Origin: Strigamia acuminata
Taxonomy: Eukaryota; Arthropoda; Chilopoda; Geophilomorpha; Linotaeniidae
Length of the DNA: 64,000 nt
Assembly: GCA_949358305.1 (NCBI GenBank)
Contig: OX442314.1
Coordinates: forward strand, 37,173,211-37,237,210
Direction of reading: 5' to 3'
Under the pieces are notes generated by a model. That model saw nothing but the letters and a program-made list of their open reading frames with translations. It did not search any database and had not been told where the DNA came from. Positions 47,110 through 58,100 of this stretch are shown here, piece after piece (the stretch's first letter is position 1; every line of letters starts with the position of its first letter). The position numbers were made by a program, and so were the translations under genes.

Positions 47110-48848
47110 TCAACAATGAAAACTAACACTGACCCACGATTTTGGCGAAACGTTTAATCCCGACGACGGCAACTCGAACCACCGCTCGCACGAAACGAAA
47201 AACAACCACATCTTCGATCCACCTTTCTCCCAAAAAACTATCAAATCCAGATCGCAGTTCGAGGCAACGGCCACTCTATCTACGATCGAAGGCACCACTT
47301 TTTCTATCCAGCTGTCGTAGCTTCCATTCCACACGAACAAACTAGGATCCCCAATACAATTATGAATAAAGTAAAGTTTCTCTTCGCAGCAACTCGACAA
47401 ACACCTGCACTTCAGGAGAACCATTTTCGTATCATCGGGTTTTCGGACGAGCGTCCACGAATCCGTCCCCAACACATGGTAAAAGAAATTATCCTCCTTG
47501 TTGGAATCGGAATAAACATTCCCGTTCGAAATTGAAACTATTCGACCGTATTCTTTCAATTTAATTCGCAATTTCTTCCATTTCCTACTGACGAGATTAA
47601 AAACCGCCAAGAACAGATGCTGTTCCCGAAAATACAGTTCGTCGCCGTCGATAAAACCCGACACGGTCACATTGTGCGAGCGCGGCCCAAGATAGCATTC
47701 ATTCACAACCGAATCGTAAACGACGAATTTCTGACTTTTGCTCAACCCGTAATAAAACAATTCGCCTTTCGCGCTCACAATCGCTCGCCAACTCCTACAA
47801 ACTTGCTGCGGCAATTCCAAAATCCTTGTTCGGCTCCACGTGTTCCTCACCAACTCGTACTGGGCAGTTTCGCTCGAAAACGCATCCACCACCACAAGCG
47901 TGATTTTAAGCTCGAAATCGGCCGGAAGCGAGTAACTCTCAATCGCTTTTTTCACGTAAACATCCTTAAAATCCGACCGATAGTCCTCCAAAACCTCATC
48001 CTTCAACTGCGCACCAACAAATGCACACGCCAACATCTCCTCGACACTCGACACCAATTGAACGACTAAATCCTTGCGCCGGCTCAAATCCCCGGATCCC
48101 CATCGCAATATAAGCTCCACAAATTCCGTCTTCAGATTCTCGAACTTAATGTGGTTGAAAAAAGCGATGATTTGAGCTTCGTCCAGCTGATGGACGACTC
48201 TGTCGGGTAGAAAACGCGCGTTGCAGCACACGAATTTCAAAACTCTACTTATCCAAACGTAAACTTCGTATTTTGTCGCTTCTTTCCAGATTTCGATGAG
48301 ATTTTCTACATTTAGCATCTCGAGCGATCTTTTCCAGTAAAATTTGAATACATCGGTGATAAGTAACATGTGAGACACTTGGATGATCTCTAAGACTAAT
48401 TTGGGGTCGTATGTGCAGCTTAGAAAGGGCAATCCGACGTAGATGAACCTTAGGATGACGTCTATTGCCGCAGACAAGCTTTTGAAGACGATTTTGTTGG
48501 TTTTTGACTCCATCATTTGGCAGTTGAACATGGTGGCGAAGTAGTGGCTTTGGCTCGTCAGGACGCTTTTGTGCGCGCGCAGTTGACCGTCGTTGCATTC
48601 GATCGTGATGTCAGAGTTGGTTGCGAATCTCCTTTGGCTGTAGAGGAAAGTATCAAGGAGCGTTTCTTCGGAATCCAGGTGGAGGCGACTTAAACGATTC
48701 ACGCGAGATATGCATATTGCGAGAGTTTCTTCGGCCTCGGAGACGCCGCTCGCGGGATTTTCTGGAACTAAACGAGTGTCGTTTTAATTGGATTTAATGA
48801 TGATGTAATGAAGGATTCAAATAAGTTGTTAGTACCTGGTGTTGCCAT
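47110..48848 (-). CDS. BTB/BACK/kelch-like protein, intact, two exons
   Basis: CDS = 48848-48836 (ATG GCA ACA CCA G) joined to 48767-47110; the 68-bp intron is GT-AG and the join keeps phase (13 + 1,658 = 1,671 nt, 556 residues). The BTB domain is near residues 45-150 (SDITIECNDGQLRAHKSVLT ... AAIDVILRFIYVGL). A BACK domain follows (NVENLIEIWKEATKYEV, RFLPDRVV, ELILRWGSGD). The C-terminal half resembles a degenerate kelch propeller (YYGLSKSQKFVVYDSVVNEC, RKWKKLRIKL, DSWTLVRKPD). Such proteins are usually substrate adaptors of Cullin-3 ubiquitin ligases; this is family knowledge, not shown here. The polyadenylation signal abuts the stop. It is the only complete member of the local array: a split paralog is at 52022-64000 and fragments are at 43993-44553. 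Confidence 0.88.
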
Positions 48849-49498
48849 AGAGTAAACGTGGGTTTTGTCGTCTTTAATTGTTGGCCTACTATTGATGATG
48901 AAGGATTTCTCGAGGTTGTAATTGCGTGAGACGATTTCGTGTTTGTTGAAAAGTGACCAAAACGATGCTCAAAGGCGAGTCCAATGGTCTTGCAGATTAG
49001 GAATCACGTGGGATATGACGTGATGAATTATTATACATTCATTCAAATTACTAATTATCATTTAATGCGAGTTTATTTCATTGCTAATTAAACTCTGCAA
49101 TTTTTTTTTGCGATGCGCTGTGATTTTAAATTAATAAATATTTACAAATTTTCTACAAATTTGATGACGGCGCTTTTATTGCTTAAAATGTGAATAAAAA
49201 AATTTTTTTTTTCTGTAAAAATGAGAGTTTGATATTTCATTTTATTATTTTGTGGTTTTAAAAACAGAAATAAAGTTATACATTTATCCGTTATCTCAAA
49301 ACTTTTTTTTTAATTAAAATTTAGATTTTTTTTATTTCTACGGTTTCTCTTTCACATAAAAGTCTTTGACCTTTACCGTTTGATGAATAAACACGCTAGA
49401 GAGACATTGAAGTGATAATACTGACATTTAATGGTCCAATTATTTTGAAAAAGTGATTCACAAAAAACGGCCCTGAAATAACTGGGGCGCATTTACAG
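48849..49498. other. BTB gene upstream region and AT-rich spacer
   Basis: The first ~150 bp should hold the BTB gene promoter and 5' UTR on the minus strand. The rest is AT-rich with no supported feature. Confidence 0.4.
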
Positions 49499-50302
49499 TC
49501 GCGAAAAAATATATCGCGAATCTAGAAATCGCGAAAAATATATCGCGAATCCAGAATTCGCGAGAAAAACAATCGCGAATCCATAAAACGCGAATCTGCA
49601 ATACTGTTGGACCAAGTGTCGCGAATACGGGCTACCGCGAATATGTGTACCGCGATTCGCGATTTAATTGCGTGTGCAATTAAATCGCGAATTTGAAATT
49701 ACTAAAAAAATTGGTAAATTCCGTATCCGAGACGTGATCCCGTGTCACGGTTGGCCGACGTGACCACTGTCACTTTGACAGTTGAGAGTCCACCTGACGA
49801 ACTCAGCAAATCGATCGCTTCGTGGCCCCATTTCTTGCCGGCCGCCAGTGTGGACAGGAAGCACAAACTGGCCCAAGCGTCCATCCAGACGGCGGCAAAC
49901 TGCTTGCGCCGGAAAAACACGTCGTGAGCGCACCGAGGCACGCACTTGACGCCCCCGGGCTTGTGCAGCGGATCAACGGGCAAGAAGCGGTCCGGGCAGC
50001 CGGAGTACGCCTCGGTGTACGTCGGGACGGGTCCGTCGAAGCGCCGGTGGTGCGGGAACTAGTGCGGGAAGGGCATGCCGACCGATCGCGGGCGCGCACC
50101 CGTCCGTTCGTCGGTGATGTTTCGCGTTTTCTTTTTTTTCGCGATTTCTTTTTTTCGCGTTTATCTATTTTCGCGATATATTTTTCGCGTTTTCCCATTT
50201 CGCGATATATTTTTTCGCGATTTGGTTATTCGCGATTACTTTTCCATAATTTTGGAATCGCGAAAATCGCGTTTTCCTTTTTCGCGATATATTTTTTCGC
50301 GA
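49499..50302. mobile_element. Terminal-inverted-repeat element carrying a host gene fragment
   Basis: The left end TCGCGAAAAAATATATCGCG (49499) and right end (CGCGATATATTTTTTCGCGA, ending 50302) are exact inverse copies for at least 20 bp. Each end continues into an array of CGCGAA / TTCGCG words (49499-49690 and 50120-50302), giving fold-back-like arms. CAG flanks both ends, a possible short target duplication. The ~430-bp GC-rich middle differs sharply in composition and holds a Frizzled-like fragment. This looks like a non-autonomous fold-back transposon that captured host DNA; the superfamily is unknown. Confidence 0.6.
49846..50058 (-). pseudogene. Frizzled-like receptor fragment
   Basis: Minus-strand frame of ~70 residues after a TAG at 50059-50061, whose AG could also be an acceptor. 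CPDRFLPVDPLHKPGGVKC, CVPRCAHDVFFRRKQFA and VWMDAWASLCFLSTL resemble the linker after the cysteine-rich domain and the start of the first membrane helix of Frizzled Wnt receptors. After STL the similarity ends. No other receptor parts are present, so it is a captured exon piece, not a gene. The assignment rests on motif memory. Confidence 0.5.
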
Positions 50303-50501
50303 CAGTAGCGCCACATGAAATAACTTTCACACAATTGAACAATTAAAAGGAAAAAAAAAAGAAAAAAAAAATCAATGATGACAATTCGAATGGAAAATGA
50401 AGTTGACACCCCTAATCATCATCGTCATCAGGATTTCGGCGCGTGGCAACCCAAGTGTCCACCAAGTACAACAATCCCATACCGACACACAACGCCTAAA
50501 C
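50303..50501. other. Short unassigned spacer
   Basis: A-rich stretch and CATCATCGTCATC-like sequence. Nothing supported. Confidence 0.3.
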
Positions 50502-50815
50502 CAGCGGTCGGCATTCTCGGCAACAGGCGGACCGCGGAAGGTCGAAACTTGGACCGCGGTGACGTTTTACCGACGTTTTCCCCTCGGTTTCTTTGGTTTT
50601 TCGGTTTTTTTTCCTGTTTTTTTTTTTCGTGTTTTTTTAGGTTTTATTGGTATTTTTTTGGGTTGTGTGTGTTTATTGAGGGGTTTATTTTGTTTTTAAC
50701 TGTTTTTTCCGTTTTCTTAGGTTTTTATTAAAATTTTTAAGTGTTTTTTTTCTGGACTTTGATAAAAATTTTCAATAGTATCCAGACCCCACTTAAGATT
50801 ACTTGCCGACCCCTG
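50502..50815. mobile_element. Short hAT-like non-autonomous element
   Basis: Termini CAGCGGTCGGCA and GCCGACCCCTG are inverted repeats of the CAGnGGTCGGC type seen in many hAT transposons. The interior is T-rich and non-coding. ACGCCTA occurs just outside both ends (50492 and 50821) and may be the offset remains of an 8-bp target duplication. Confidence 0.5.
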
Positions 50816-50849
50816 TATTAACGCCTATTTTAGTCTCTCTCAGTGCAGT

Positions 50850-51241
50850 TACAATACAAGGAATTACACATTTTTTCAGCACAGATTCGGTTCAATAAAC
50901 AAAAATAATCATAAAAAAAGCTTTTTAAACTTCAAAATTTGAAAATGAAGAAAAATGGCAGTAATACTTTCACAGACTTTAATTTGCGAGCAAATTGTCA
51001 TAAAAATATCTGAACATGCGATAATAAAATAAAAACTTGATTTTCCATTATCTCAGATTCTAAGATTCCGAAATAAGACATTGCGCATGTGTAACAATTC
51101 CATAGTACACGTTGCGCGTACGTTACGATGAATACCAGTATCACGTCGTGTCTACGTTCTTTAAAGTACTATAAAAGCATCCCACTTGGCATTATTAAAC
51201 ATTATTAAACTTGTGTAGTAGCAAGTGCGAACAAACAGAAG
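50850..51241 (+). promoter_or_regulatory. Promoter of gene X copy 2 (TATA box at 51170-51177)
   Basis: TATAAAAG sits 65 bases upstream of the gene X ATG, with AACTTGTGTAGTA about 30 bases past the TATA. The whole block is a close copy of 43560-43925. The spacing suits a TATA-driven gene with a short 5' UTR. Confidence 0.6.
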
Positions 51242-51718
51242 ATGAGTTATAGAGATTCTTGCCGAGCCCGAGACCATCCTCTAGATGAGGACGATATAAA
51301 TCCAAAGCAATGCCTTCCCACACCGTACATTCAGCATCGAAAATGACTAGATCCCGAATTAGAATTAGAATTAGAATTAGAATTTAAACCGTACAAATCC
51401 ACTCGGAGATCTGTTGTGAACATTCCATTTAATTTAATTCAATTTCACAATTTAATCCCAGTGGAGGTTTCAGAAAGAGAAGCAGCCATAAAGCTTCAAC
51501 GGAAGATGAAAATGCAAATTAAAGCTTGCAAACCCAAAACCAGACCACGAAATCCTGAGTCAAACATAATGCACTTCTACAGTGATGTCATTTACCGCGA
51601 GCACTGTGCTATTCATCTAGAAATTCCTAGGTTAGAATTAAATGCACCAGAACTTGCACCTCCGGATTGGACGAAACGACATTATCGACAGTTACTTGAA
51701 ACAGACGAACCTCTATAA
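51242..51718 (+). pseudogene. Gene X copy 2: 158-residue frame with one in-frame TGA
   Basis: ATG at 51242 follows a TATA promoter. The frame runs 159 codons to TAA with a single TGA at codon 35 (51344-51346). Downstream of it the sequence is (LE)n-like (GAATTA repeats), then matches copy 1 (RRSV, HNLIPVEVSERE, IKACKPK, IYREHCAIHLEIPRLELNAP, HYRQLLETDEPL). Continued openness on both sides suggests a recent nonsense change, readthrough, or an unseen splice. I do not recognise the family; the protein is small, soluble-looking and charged. It converges with the split BTB paralog, as in copy 1. Confidence 0.55.
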
Positions 51719-52021
51719 AAATGCTCATTTTAAGTTTGGTGTTTGAGTCGACCCAGCAATTCAATAAAAATTTATCAAAATTCAATAAAAAAAATCATCG
51801 AATTCCAACGCCAATTCATTAAAAGTGCATCAAAAATCAACCAAACTTGTTAAAGTCTAAAATTTCGATAATTTTTTGAGAAGTTTCGACAATTTTCAGG
51901 CAAATTACAACAAATTAATTTTCATCATCTGGACAAAATAAACACAAGCAAATAAATCACAAGCAAAAAAAAAATATCTTTTTTATTAATTAGACAAAAA
52001 CAAATGTAAATCAATTTTATT
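51719..52021. other. Spacer between gene X copy 2 and the BTB paralog
   Basis: Copy of the 46160-47109 spacer with a large deletion. Ends with an AATAAA (minus) directly after the BTB paralog stop. Confidence 0.5.
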
Positions 52022-52655
52022 TCAATAATGAAAACTAACACCGACAGACGATTTTGGTGAAACGTTTAACCCCGACGACGGCAACTCGAACCATCGCTCG
52101 CACGAAACGAAAAACAACCACATCTTCGATCCACCTTTCTCCCGAAAAACTATCAAATCCAGATCGCAGTTTGCGTCAACGGCCACTCTCTCTCCGATCG
52201 ACGGCAACACTTTTTCGTACCAGAGGTCGTTGCTTCCATTCCACACGAACAAACTAGGATCCCAAATAAAATAAAGTTTCTCTTCGCAGCAACTCGACAA
52301 ACACCTGCACGTCACGGGAACCATTTTCGAATCGGGTTTTCGGACGTCCGTCCACGAATCCGTCCCCAACACATGTAAAAAGAAATTATCCTCCTTGTTG
52401 GAATCGGAATAAACCTTCCCGTTCGAAATTGAAACTATTCGACCGCATTCATTCAATTGAATTCGCAATTTCTTCCATTTCCTACTCCCGAGATGGAAAA
52501 CCGCCAAGAACAGATGCTGTTCCCGAAAATACAGTTTGTCGCCGTCGATAAAACCCGACACGGTCACATTGTGCGAGCGCGGCCCAAGATAGCATTCATT
52601 CACAACCGAATCGTAAACGACGAATTTCTGACTTTTGCTCAACCCGTAATAAAAC
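52022..52655 (-). pseudogene. BTB/kelch paralog 2, C-terminal part, split by element D
   Basis: Encodes the kelch-like half from YYGLSKSQKF to the stop, very close to the intact gene (47110-48848), with a 4-residue in-frame deletion (YFIWDPSLF versus YFIHNCIGDPSLF) and point changes. The frame meets the AAAC duplication (52652-52655) at element D and continues in phase at 63373. So this paralog was open when element D inserted. The disrupted protein would lose its substrate-binding half. Confidence 0.85.
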
Positions 52656-53278
52656 TGTGAGTGTTTGGACGGTCGCCACGTGGTCGGGGGAGAGCCACGA
52701 GGCGCTGGACACAACACACACGATAGAATTCACTCCGAAATACACAAGAGACACAAGTTTAGTTTAAGGTAAGCTTTATTGATGTCTAGGGGTATGATGT
52801 GGTGTCTCCCAGTGCATTTCCCAATGCGACGGCTGCGAACAGCCGTCCCTAACAAGACCGCGTGGCACGGCGGCCAATGGCCGCCATGACACACGTGGTC
52901 GGAATACCGTTTAGCCATGTCGCCGCTACGTTCACGGAGAACGCAGGACGGACATGGGGAACGTGGACTATCAAGTCCCGGCGGGCGACAGAGTCGCTAC
53001 GCCAACTGGATTCGTCATTGCCGCCAGCGTGGAAGAGCGATCGTGGAAGCGACCGTTCGCCATGCTGGAAGTTAGAGAACTCTCTGGGGCCTCTGCGGGG
53101 CCCACCACTTCCGGAAGGGGCACTTCCGGTTCCCAATTGGCCGGGCCAACGACCATCAGCTCCACCTGGTGCGGGGGTCCGCAACAGGTGCGCGCGAGAA
53201 ACACACGAGGTGCGCGAGAGCCGTGGAAGCGCCGTGTGTTGCAGGCAAGTGAGCGGACTGAGCGGGCAGCCGGTCACA
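52656..53278 (-). repeat. 3' LTR of element D
   Basis: 623 bp, TGTGAGTGTTTGG ... GCCGGTCACA; it appears identical to 62746-63368. ORFs inside it recur in the other LTR and are not genes. Confidence 0.93.
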
Positions 53279-53763
53279 TCTCCCCCCCCTAAAAAAGGTA
53301 AGTACTGAGAGGGGTACCTCAACACAATCACGAAAGTGGTTGTTTGAAAGTTAATTTCATAATTAAAAATTAATCATTACTTTTCTTTTTTGCAGATAAC
53401 CAGATGACCGGATGAGTTGATGACAACTGGACCACGGATCACCAGCAGGTAACATCGGGAAAAATACACCAGAGAAAAACAACGCACACTTACCCCCAGG
53501 ATGAAGACAAAATACAATTCGTGAAATATAAATACTGTAAATAACACTTGTAAATTTTTAACACATTTGAATAAAAAATTCTTTGAAAAATATTAAAATC
53601 TAAGTTAATTTAATTCTAATAGGTAAGTAAATGCATTTGTAGCTTTGAGAATAAAAGTTAGGACTATTATTATTACTTTGATAGAGAAAAAACCATTTAA
53701 AAAATGTAAAAACTATCAACACTATTGGCATTATAAAGTTTTGAGAAAAACTGGCCACTTCTT
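53279..53763 (-). other. Element D 3' untranslated region and polypurine tract
   Basis: AGGGGGGGGAGA on the minus strand (53279-53290) abuts the LTR. The remainder is AT-rich without ORFs. Confidence 0.65.
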
Positions 53764-54564
53764 CTATATCTGTAGCGTCTTGCCGGGCGTCGGTGGCGTC
53801 TCGTCGTCGTCACGTTCGTTCTCTTTTATCGACGGCAGCTCCTTCGCCAGGTTACGACGCGTCTTTTGCTCTCGCTTCGCGGCGGATCTGGTTTTCTTTT
53901 CCGCCTTCTTCTCCGCCTTCTCTGCCTTCGATTGTGGTGGAAGAGGCGGCGGAGGCGTATGCGATTCTTCGGTTTCCATCGCACTCGATGCTTCGGCGAC
54001 GGTCTCGGTGGCGGCCGCGCCATTTTCGATTGACATCGGAGCGGTCTGGAGATTCTGAAATGAAATGTCCGTTGGTCTCTCGCCGAATATTGGCGGCATA
54101 ATGACCGCTGGATTTGGAATTGACTGTAAAACAGTCGAGGAACAAACGAATTCCGTCGGCATGCTCGTATCGTTTGAGACGATCGTACACGACGGTGGTG
54201 GGATTGATTTCTTCGCCGCTTGCGTACATGACGTAACCGTAGCGGTCACTCGTTGGCTCACGGCGAGGGCGGCTTGTCGCTGTTTATAATCAGCGACCTT
54301 CTCCCACTTGAGACGTTCTTTGGCTAAAGCGTTTACTGTCTCTTCCGCCATCTTTGGATTTCGTTCGCGGATCTTTAGTCGCATTGCGACGAGGGCCGCC
54401 GAAATCTCAGAGCGTGGTTTGGCTTTCGATTCTGTCACCGTCGAACATGACTGTTTTACAGTCACTTTCTTCGGTGGTCGAAGGATTTTAGTCGAACTCG
54501 AAGTTGAAGTTTTTGGTGTCTGCGACGTTTGCGAACGATTCGCCGCAAATCCGGCTAGTTTCAA
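53764..54564 (-). pseudogene. Element D ORF3, second part (different frame)
   Basis: A 266-codon frame with no ATG at its start (TTG), lying -1 relative to the first part, which ends at 54561. Ser/Thr/Pro-rich N-terminus, a basic helical stretch (ISAALVAMRLKIRERNPKMA, VNALAKERLKWEKVADYKQR), then Pro-rich and Lys/Ala/Glu coiled-coil-like sequence (KAEKAEKKAEKK). It probably continues the 54561-54926 frame through a frameshift mutation or recoding; no canonical slippery heptamer is present in the short overlap (a CAAAAAGAG run is). Confidence 0.6.
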
Positions 54565-54926
54565 GCGTAAAACCGCTCTTTTTGAAACTCGTCAGCTTTT
54601 GACGTGGAATTGGGATTTGATCCCGTTCGTGGCGATTGGGCCGAAGTCGAGGCGCCGGAATTGGCGTAAAACGCCTTTTCTGACTTCTTTCTTTCTCTAC
54701 GAGAACGCACTCGCATCCAACCGACCACGCGGTTTCTTACTGGAATCGGGCGTCCGGATACCGTCATAAAATGACGGAACCAGAGTTCCAAAGGCTCGTT
54801 GCGATCCACATGTCCTTCGCCAAGACAGTTTTCGCACGGAGTTAACGCGCCGTTGTTGCGTTCGGTTACGCAACTTCCTAAACACACTGGGCATACGACT
54901 CGAGTGCCGGCTGGATATTCTTCCAT
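54561..54926 (-). CDS. Element D ORF3, first part: Cys-motif protein
   Basis: 121 residues from ATG 54926 (MEEYPAGTRV). A paired-CxxC block, CPVCLGSC ... CENCLGEGHVDR, fills residues 13-45 and resembles the CPLCAGCG ... CVNCHGG block of element B ORF3 in spacing and in the Gly after the second CxxC. A following LELWFRHFM ... VGWMRVRSRR region may also correspond to the MWNEEILPF ... NW region of B. The frame then stops, with the rest of the protein in the -1 frame. No splice acceptor lies directly before the ATG, unlike element C. Function unknown; zinc binding is likely from the motif. Confidence 0.65.
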   Translation of the reverse strand: MEEYPAGTRVVCPVCLGSCVTERNNGALTPCENCLGEGHVDRNEPLELWFRHFMTVSGRPIPVRNRVVGWMRVRSRRERKKSEKAFYANSGASTSAQSPRTGSNPNSTSKADEFQKERFYA

Positions 54927-55169
54927 TGGAAAATAAAAATGAATTGATCAAATCAAATATACGGAACAGGAAATCGACGGGATTCGTGCGGAGGAGACGA
55001 ACTGGACAGTCACTTGCTTGGAACGAGAATGATTTGATGTTGCCAAGATTCCTTCTTAAGTACCGCAGAATAACGTCTTTTACGCAACGTGTACGAAACC
55101 GGAAACGCTATGTTGTCGTCTCGTGATTGGTCCGTAGGAATTTCGAATTCGGAGGTGTCCACCTAGTGG

Positions 55170-58100
55170 TCAATCTCTGTATCGTATCGGCAAAATATGA
55201 TTTCTCGATGGTCTTTTCGAATCCGAATTCGGTTTTGACTGTGCTGCCGTGGTTTTGTGTGAATCCACTCGTGGCAGAGGCAAAGCCTTTTTCTTTTTTG
55301 GATTTCCCAAAAGTTCTACTGGTGTTGGCAACTTGGTTGCGATACCAGATTCTGTTGGTCGCACTGGTGGTGGCAAGATTGTTGCTGTTCCAGTGTTCAC
55401 AGGTCGGTTCTCAAGAACTTCTTCATCTTCCTCATCTAAAATGGGCCATTGAGCCTTTTCTTCTGAGGGGACGAATCTCCTGAGTTTTACAATATTGTAT
55501 GTGCCTCTCGCTTGCAAAGTGATTGGTGTTGCAAGGGCATACGCATTGTTATTAAAGACTTTAGTAATTACATATGGTCCTTCAAAGCGATCCTCAAGGG
55601 ACGCAGCATATCGATTAGCAGCATTGGACAATGGGTGGGTCTTTAGTAAAACCAAATCTCCAACTTCGAATTTATCGTCGCTGCGGTGTCGATCGTAATA
55701 AGTTTTCTGTTTTGCTTGGGCTAGACTCTTATTTTTTAGAGCTGCAGCAATCAGAGTACGGTGTCTAGCGACTAGCATTCTGACAGCGTCGTAGGGCCTA
55801 TTTGGGTCGAAAGGGGTGTCATAAGACACGTCTCGATTGTCCCAAAACGGTCGAATTTCTCTGCCATACGTTAGCATTGCTGGTGTAAAGCCGGTAGACA
55901 CATTTGGAGCAGAGTGCAAAGCAAAATTTATTTGGTCAATGCATCTGTCCCAGTGATCGTGCTCAAAAGTAAAGATTCGAAGCATGATCTTGATATTTCT
56001 GTTTACACGCTCAGTCAGATTAGTCTGGGGATGATAAGGTGTCGTTTTTATTGGGACAACCCCAGCATCGTCACAGAGAGTCTGATAAACGTCAGAAATG
56101 AATTGGGGGCCATTATCGCTCAACATGAAACGAGGGCACCCATGACAGCTAAAAAATCGTTTTAAAATTGGTGCAATTGCAGTCATTTTAGCAGATCTTA
56201 GCGGCGTAGCTTCCATCCAGCCAGTGGCATAATCCACCACAACCAGAATGAAGCGATTTCTGTTTGGAGTTCTAGGCAGTGGACCAATTAGGTCAATTCC
56301 TATCTTCTCAAAACGACCAATTTTTGGAGAGGTTGGGACCATTAATCCTTTTGGTTTCCTCTGAATCGGTTTACAGCGTTGGCAGCGATTGCAGCTAGCT
56401 ACATGAAGTTTAACTTCTTTTTGCATATTTGGCCAGAAATAAATTCTTTTCAATCGCTCCAAAGTTACTTCAACTCCTCCGTGACCAGCCATTGGGTGAT
56501 CATGAATTAGTTGGAGGGCTGCGAGTTGCAGAGACGGGGGAATAAAGATTTTAAATCCAATTCCCAAATCTTCTTCCTCTACAAAGAAATCAGTTTTAAA
56601 AGGTGCATAAATAATAAGCATTCCTTTTCTAGTGAGTGTGCAGTCGTACTGCCTGTCTTCCAAGAACTTAGGAAGTTCTGGTCGAGGTTGTCCATCATCC
56701 AATTCTAACCATTCGATTAGTTTTGAAAGATGTTTATCTGCACGTTGCTGCAATATAATGTTCTCGAATGACATTGAGTCATCGATCTCATTTGTGAGAT
56801 AAGCTAGAGCAACAGGTTCTATAATCTCTGCTAGAGTTGCTTTTCCTTCTAATGGATTGCCATTATCAAGAGAGACTCTGGATAAGGCATCTGCGACTTG
56901 ATTGTCGGTGCCTTTCCGGTACTTGATGGTGAAATTTTCATTTTGCAATTTCATTGCCCACCTAGCCAGTCTTCCAGCTGGATTTTCCATTGTCATGAGA
57001 AATCTCAGAGCGTGATGGTCAGTCTCAACTTGGTATTCAGAATATTCAATGTATGGTTTGAACTTATCAACAGCCCAAACCACAGCTAAACATTCCAAAT
57101 CGGTGGTGCTGTAGTTGTTTTCCGCGCCTTGCAGAGTTCTGCTGGCGTATGCAACTGGTCTTAAAGCACCATGGTCATCAATCTGCATGAGGACAGCTCC
57201 GAGCCCGCCGCCACTAGCATCTGTATGGATGGTAAAGTTGCGTGCGAAATCAGGCAGAGGCAGCATAATTCCTTTTGCAAGTTGATTTTTCAAATATTCG
57301 AAGGCAACATTGCATTCTTCAGACCATTCCCATTTTGTATCTTTCTTTAGAAGGGCAAAGAATGGTTTTTGAGTAATACTCAATTTTGGAATTAGAGCAG
57401 CATAGAAACCTACCATTCCAATAAAACGCTGAAGCTGCTTTATACTGGAAGGGGTTGGATATTTTAAAATTGCCTCCACTTTGTCGTTGTTTGGGCTATA
57501 GCTCCCATTTGACATTGTGAAACCAAGAAAATTTAATTCTTCTGGGCAAAGAAATGACTTTGACGGACTAGCTGTCAGTTTGTTTTTATCTAGTTTTGAC
57601 AATATGTCATCTAGATGTTGAAGGTGTTCCTCAAATGAGTCGCTAAAAATGATAATATCATCGAGGTAAGCGAGTGCCCACTTGTGTTGTGCAGTTCCAA
57701 GAACTTGATCCATCATTCTCTGAAACGCACTGGGTGCATTGCACAGTCCGAAAGGCATACGAGTAAACTGGTATGTTCCATCAGAGGTAGAAAAGGCAGT
57801 CTTCCTCTTATCACTTGGTTTAAGCTTTATTTGGTAGTAACCTTTAGTTAAATCAAGAGTAGAAAAGAACTTTTTCCCACCTAAACAGGCCAAAATCATA
57901 GAAATTGAGGGCATCTGATAGACGTCCTTAATTGTGATCTTATTTAGCCAGCGAAAATCAATACAGAGGCGGTAACCTCCATCTTTCTTTGCTACAATCA
58001 CGGGGGGGTTTTTGTAACTCCCCTCGCAAGGTTCAGCCCAACCATCTCTCAGCAATTCAGCAACCAATTCGCGATAAATCTCAGCTTTCTTGGGATTCAT

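Noticed and set aside
49702-49983. 93-codon ORF as an independent gene
   Set aside because: Only part resembles Frizzled; the rest is unrelated and it sits inside a transposon.
52862-53308. 148-codon ORF (also 62952-63683) as a possible element D gene
   Set aside because: Lies within the LTR; the longer version is a fusion of LTR and BTB antisense sequence.
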